A program made the position numbers and the translations under genes. The notes under the pieces are model-generated. The model did no database searches and was not told where the DNA came from. It saw only the letters and a list, made by a program, of their open reading frames with translations. A stretch of DNA of 64,000 nucleotides from Xanthomonas sp. (lineage in GTDB: Bacteria > Pseudomonadota > Gammaproteobacteria > Xanthomonadales > Xanthomonadaceae): positions 1 to 64,000 of the forward strand of contig NZ_JAFIWC010000022.1 of assembly GCF_017163755.1 (NCBI RefSeq). Direction: 5' to 3'. Each line of letters opens with the position of its first letter. Position 1 is the stretch's first letter. This document shows, in pieces, positions 61,531-64,000 of this stretch.

Positions 61531-61806
61531 TTACTTGAGATAGGAACGGACCAGCATGCCCATCTCGCGCACGCGCGCGGCGCGCTGCGTGTCGGAGGTG
61601 GCGGCGTGGCCGAACTCCTCGCGGATATGCGCCTGCATCACTTCGGACATCAGCCCGTTGACCGCGCCGCGGATCGCCGCGATCTGCTGCAGCACCGCCG
61701 CGCAGTCGGCACCGCCCTCGAGCGCGCGCTCCAATGCCTCGGTCTGGCCGCGCACGCGGCGGATGCGGGCAAGGACGCGTTTCTTCTCGTGTGGCGTGTG
61801 CGGCAT
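61531..61806 (-). CDS. frmR: Formaldehyde-responsive repressor FrmR
   Basis: CsoR/RcnR-fold all-helical repressor of 91 residues. P2 and C35, the residues that react with formaldehyde in characterised FrmR proteins, are both present, as is H60. Further family segments are RRVRGQTEALERAL and AAIRGAVNGLMSEVM. The ATG at 61806 stands 20 bases from a 19-bp palindrome. First gene of the adhC-gfa-fghA cluster. Confidence 0.92.
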   Translation of the reverse strand: MPHTPHEKKRVLARIRRVRGQTEALERALEGGADCAAVLQQIAAIRGAVNGLMSEVMQAHIREEFGHAATSDTQRAARVREMGMLVRSYLK

Positions 61807-61825
61807 GCGCGGCGGGTCCGGGAAC

Positions 61826-61844
61826 TATACTGGGGGACAGTATA
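61826..61844. promoter_or_regulatory. FrmR operator
   Basis: Perfect palindrome TATACTG-GGGGA-CAGTATA just upstream of frmR. The A/T-flanked G-tract is the form of operator bound by CsoR/RcnR-family repressors. It overlaps the likely -10 region (TATACT or TATATT). Confidence 0.82.
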
Positions 61845-61856
61845 TTCCGACGCGCG

Positions 61857-61899
61857 GAAAAGAAAACGCCCGGGCCCCTCCCCTCGAGGGACCCGGGCG
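61857..61899 (-). terminator. Rho-independent terminator of the lipoprotein gene
   Basis: On the minus strand CGCCCGGG pairs with CCCGGGCG around an inner TCCCTC/GAGGGG stem, followed by TTTTCTTTT. It lies 23 bases after the lipoprotein gene stop and just upstream of the FrmR operator. Confidence 0.85.
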
Positions 61900-61922
61900 T
61901 CCCGGCATCGTGCCCGCAACCG

Positions 61923-62396
61923 TCAGCGGTCGGCAGGCGGCGCCGGCAAGGAAGCGGAAGCCGGCGCCGATCCGCGGTGTGCGGGCGGCGCCATGCCCTT
62001 GCCGCGCAGGCACGCGTCCAGCTTGGCGAAGTCCATGCGCGCGGCCGGCCTGGCTGCTGGCGCGGACGCGCCGCCCGCCGTGCCGGTATCGGTTTCTGTA
62101 TCGGCGCCGGCCTGCGGCGGACGCGACGGCCTGCCGCCCTGCGGCGGCGGGGGCAGGCCCAGTTCGCTGGCGCAGGCCTGCAATGCGGCATCGAACGCCG
62201 GATCGTGCCGATGCATCGGCGGGCGGCGCTCGCCGCCGTCCGGCCCTGCCGCCGAGCCGTGGCCCGCGCCCGGCGGCGGGCCGTCCGCAGGCAGCGGGCC
62301 AGGGCCGGGCACGCCGACGCAGACGGTGACGCATCCGCCCAGCGAGGCGGTCAGCAACAGGGCCAGCGTGCCGCTGGCGAATCTATGCAATGTCAT
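61923..62396 (-). CDS. Pro-rich putative lipoprotein
   Basis: Exported protein of 157 residues. The N-terminus (MTLHRFASGTLALLLTASLG, then GC) carries a likely lipobox LGGC with Cys near 22. Most of the rest is Pro/Gly/Ala-rich and disordered. Two short related segments, DAALQACASELGLPPPP and DACLRGKGMAPPA, may be short repeats with a single Cys each. No family is recognised. Its own terminator follows. Confidence 0.65.
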   Translation of the reverse strand: MTLHRFASGTLALLLTASLGGCVTVCVGVPGPGPLPADGPPPGAGHGSAAGPDGGERRPPMHRHDPAFDAALQACASELGLPPPPQGGRPSRPPQAGADTETDTGTAGGASAPAARPAARMDFAKLDACLRGKGMAPPAHRGSAPASASLPAPPADR

Positions 62397-62704
62397 GGGG
62401 CAAAGCCTCCTCCTGGTGGCGGCGTGGATGTCGGCACCGGCAGCGCGCGCCGGATGAACCCGCAGCCGGTCCGCATGCCGGCTCACGACAGGCTTCCATG
62501 CCGCTGTCGCGCGCCGTTGTCCGCGTGCGCCAGCCGGCGCGACGTGCGCGCAACGGCAGCGGTGCGGCGGTGCCTGCGTGGCCACAAGCGCGAACGGACA
62601 TGACGCGCAGCGGCGCAGAGCGCCCGTCGCCCGAGCAGCACCAGCGCGTTCGCGCACGGACACAGCGCACAGCTGCGTTCCTTTGCGCACGCCGCCCGCA
62701 CCGC
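62397..62704. other. Intergenic, nothing seen
   Basis: About 300 bases between the glycosyltransferase stop and the lipoprotein start. The frames open here give Arg/Ala-rich proteins without recognisable features. The lipoprotein promoter must be in the left part. Confidence 0.5.
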
Positions 62705-63733
62705 TCACGGCAGCGGCGCGCCGACCGCGGCCACGCCCACGTCCATGCCAGGGCTGGATAGCGGCTCCCGCAACAGCACCGCACTGCGGAAGCGCGCCGC
62801 GAACGCCGCATCGTTGTGGAGGAAATGGGCGCGCGCCGCGGCGGCCAGCTGCGCGCGCTGCGGTGCCGTCAGTGCCAGCGCGCGCTCCACGCCCGCCTCG
62901 ATGCCTTCGCGATCCACATAGTGGTAGCTGGCCAGCCGCATCGGCCGCGAGCACGCCGGGGCCAGCAACAGGCCGCGCGCCGGCGTCACCAGTTCGTTCA
63001 TCGGCTCGGCGTCGGTAGTCAGCGTCACCGCGCCCACGCTCATCGCCTCCATCAGGTAGTGGCCGAACCCTTCCACTTCCGACGGACACAGGTGGAACGC
63101 GTGCGCGTTCTGCAACACGCGCAATTGCGCATCGTCCAGATAGCCGATGCGGTGGTCGATGTTGCCGGCGCGTACCTGTGCGCCGGCGGTGCGTGGGTTC
63201 TGCACCACGGTCAGAGGCGGCCACTCGGGGTGGCGCGCCCAGGTATCCAGCAGCACCTGGGTGCCCTTGGCAGTGCTGCGCCCGGCCAGATGGAAGAACG
63301 CATAGCGCCGCGGCACGTCGGTATCGTAGCGGTCGCGGCTGGTGAAGCCGATGTAGCGGGTGCGACAGCCGAGCCGGCGGAACGCCAGTTCGGCGTGGCG
63401 GGTCTTGCACAGCACCGCCTCGAACCGACGCAGCGTCGGCAGCCATTTGGGCAGGAACCATTCCGGGTTCGGCACCAGCAGGTTGCGCTCGGCCAACGGC
63501 AGGCAACGCGGATAGACCCGCTCGGAGAACACCTGGGCATGCACGCGACCGTACAGCGCGCGCGCCAGCCACGCCCTGGCCTCCTGCCCCTGCCGAGTCA
63601 GCTTTCCGCGGCTGAAACCGAGCCGCTGCACACGATGCCCGCCGGCGGCCAGGGCTTGCGCCATCAGGTCGAGATCGCGACTCAGGCCGGTACCGTTGTC
63701 GCAGCTGACGATGCGGAAGAGATCGGACGCCAT
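62705..63733 (-). CDS. Glycosyltransferase, GT-B fold
   Basis: Cytoplasmic glycosyltransferase of 342 residues. The N-terminal half has IVSCDNGTGLSRDLDLMAQA, PNPEWFLPKWLPTLRRFE and CKTRHAELAFRRLG. The C-terminal half has AFFHLAGRSTAKGTQVLLDT and the donor-site EX7E motif SEVEGFGHYLMEAMSVGAV. The ATG at 63733 gives MASDLFRIVSC; an earlier in-frame ATG at 63814 adds an unusual leader. The acceptor is unknown. It may belong with the gene that begins at the window edge. Confidence 0.8.
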   Translation of the reverse strand: MASDLFRIVSCDNGTGLSRDLDLMAQALAAGGHRVQRLGFSRGKLTRQGQEARAWLARALYGRVHAQVFSERVYPRCLPLAERNLLVPNPEWFLPKWLPTLRRFEAVLCKTRHAELAFRRLGCRTRYIGFTSRDRYDTDVPRRYAFFHLAGRSTAKGTQVLLDTWARHPEWPPLTVVQNPRTAGAQVRAGNIDHRIGYLDDAQLRVLQNAHAFHLCPSEVEGFGHYLMEAMSVGAVTLTTDAEPMNELVTPARGLLLAPACSRPMRLASYHYVDREGIEAGVERALALTAPQRAQLAAAARAHFLHNDAAFAARFRSAVLLREPLSSPGMDVGVAAVGAPLP

Positions 63734-63966
63734 GGACGTTCTGCAGCGTGAAAGGACGCCAGCGTCCGCGCCATGGGTGTCGGCGATTTGTCGTCGTTTG
63801 TCAGCGGTCGACACAATTCAGCCATGGGGCCACCGGTACCGCTGACTATGATGGCGCCGCGATCCCGCGCCCTGCACACATCATGGTCGGCGCGCCCGCG
63901 CCAGTTCCCCGACGGCAGCGGCCGCGTCTAGACTGGCTGCACTCCGCGCGGCCGCCCTTCAAGACC

Positions 63967-64000
63967 ATGGACATGAAATCTTTCGTAATGGTGGTCGACG
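63967..64000 (+). CDS. Start of a gene cut by the window edge
   Basis: ATG at 63967 opens MDMKSFVMVVD, with no stop before the window ends; the ATG at 63973 is an alternative start. Only 11 codons are visible, so no product can be named. Confidence 0.35.
   Translation, partial: MDMKSFVMVVD

Overview
The window is a GC-rich chromosomal segment from a gammaproteobacterium of the Xanthomonas group (Xanthomonadaceae). The evidence is the ilvA-leuA-leuC-leuD-leuB order, the waaA/lpxL/O-antigen ligase block, the DctA/MaeB and TctDE/OprP-type uptake loci, GGDEF proteins with large periplasmic propellers, and several classes of short palindromic intergenic repeats. The assignment rests on recognising protein families and gene order; no database was searched. 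No rRNA, tRNA, CRISPR array or complete insertion sequence was seen.

Layout. 0.1-6.2 kb: end of a branched-chain amino acid operon (ilvA, leuA, leuC, a coupled 51-residue ORF, leuD, leuB). 6.3-9.3 kb: membrane-anchored sensor diguanylate cyclase. 9.9-12.8 kb: TetR regulator, PCMT-like methyltransferase, tolC. 12.9-18 kb: envelope genes (waaA, LpxL-type acyltransferase, O-antigen ligase, GT4 glycosyltransferase, small zinc-finger protein). 18.2-31.7 kb: C4-dicarboxylate region (XRE regulator, maeB, dctA, OprP-type porin, DctB-like hybrid kinase, LuxR response regulator, second sensor diguanylate cyclase). 32-38.9 kb: organic-acid region (periplasmic binding protein, tctE, tctD, second OprP-type porin, CitMHS transporter, acetoacetyl-CoA reductase). 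39-46.5 kb: QEGLA metalloprotease-like protein, rsgA, alaA, SGNH esterase, methyltransferase, polysaccharide deacetylase and a glutaredoxin/A-type/rhodanese fusion. 46.6-51 kb: secreted protein of unknown function, DUF924 and a pair of secreted amidohydrolases. 51.1-53 kb: an AT-richer accessory patch with an intact propeller-like protein and two frameshifted remnants, one of the DUF2169 (type VI secretion accessory) type. 53.1-58.6 kb: thioredoxin-fold isomerase, DegV, EamA transporter, PhzF and MocR regulator. 58.8-61.8 kb: glutathione-dependent formaldehyde detoxification (frmR-adhC-gfa-fghA) with a palindromic operator. 61.9-64 kb: lipoprotein, glycosyltransferase and the first codons of a further gene.

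How they work together. The two central uptake regions each pair an outer-membrane porin with an inner-membrane carboxylate carrier and a two-component system. MaeB then converts imported malate to pyruvate. This fits a plant-associated bacterium living on organic acids, although the substrates are inferred from family membership.

The least expected items are: two palindromic repeats that share a core but carry different, internally complementary arms; a 241-bp MITE-like element that supplies the stop codon of a binding-protein gene; a triple-domain glutaredoxin whose central A-type domain has no cysteine; a metal-motif-less amidohydrolase coupled to an intact one; and the decayed type VI-associated patch beside an intact propeller gene.
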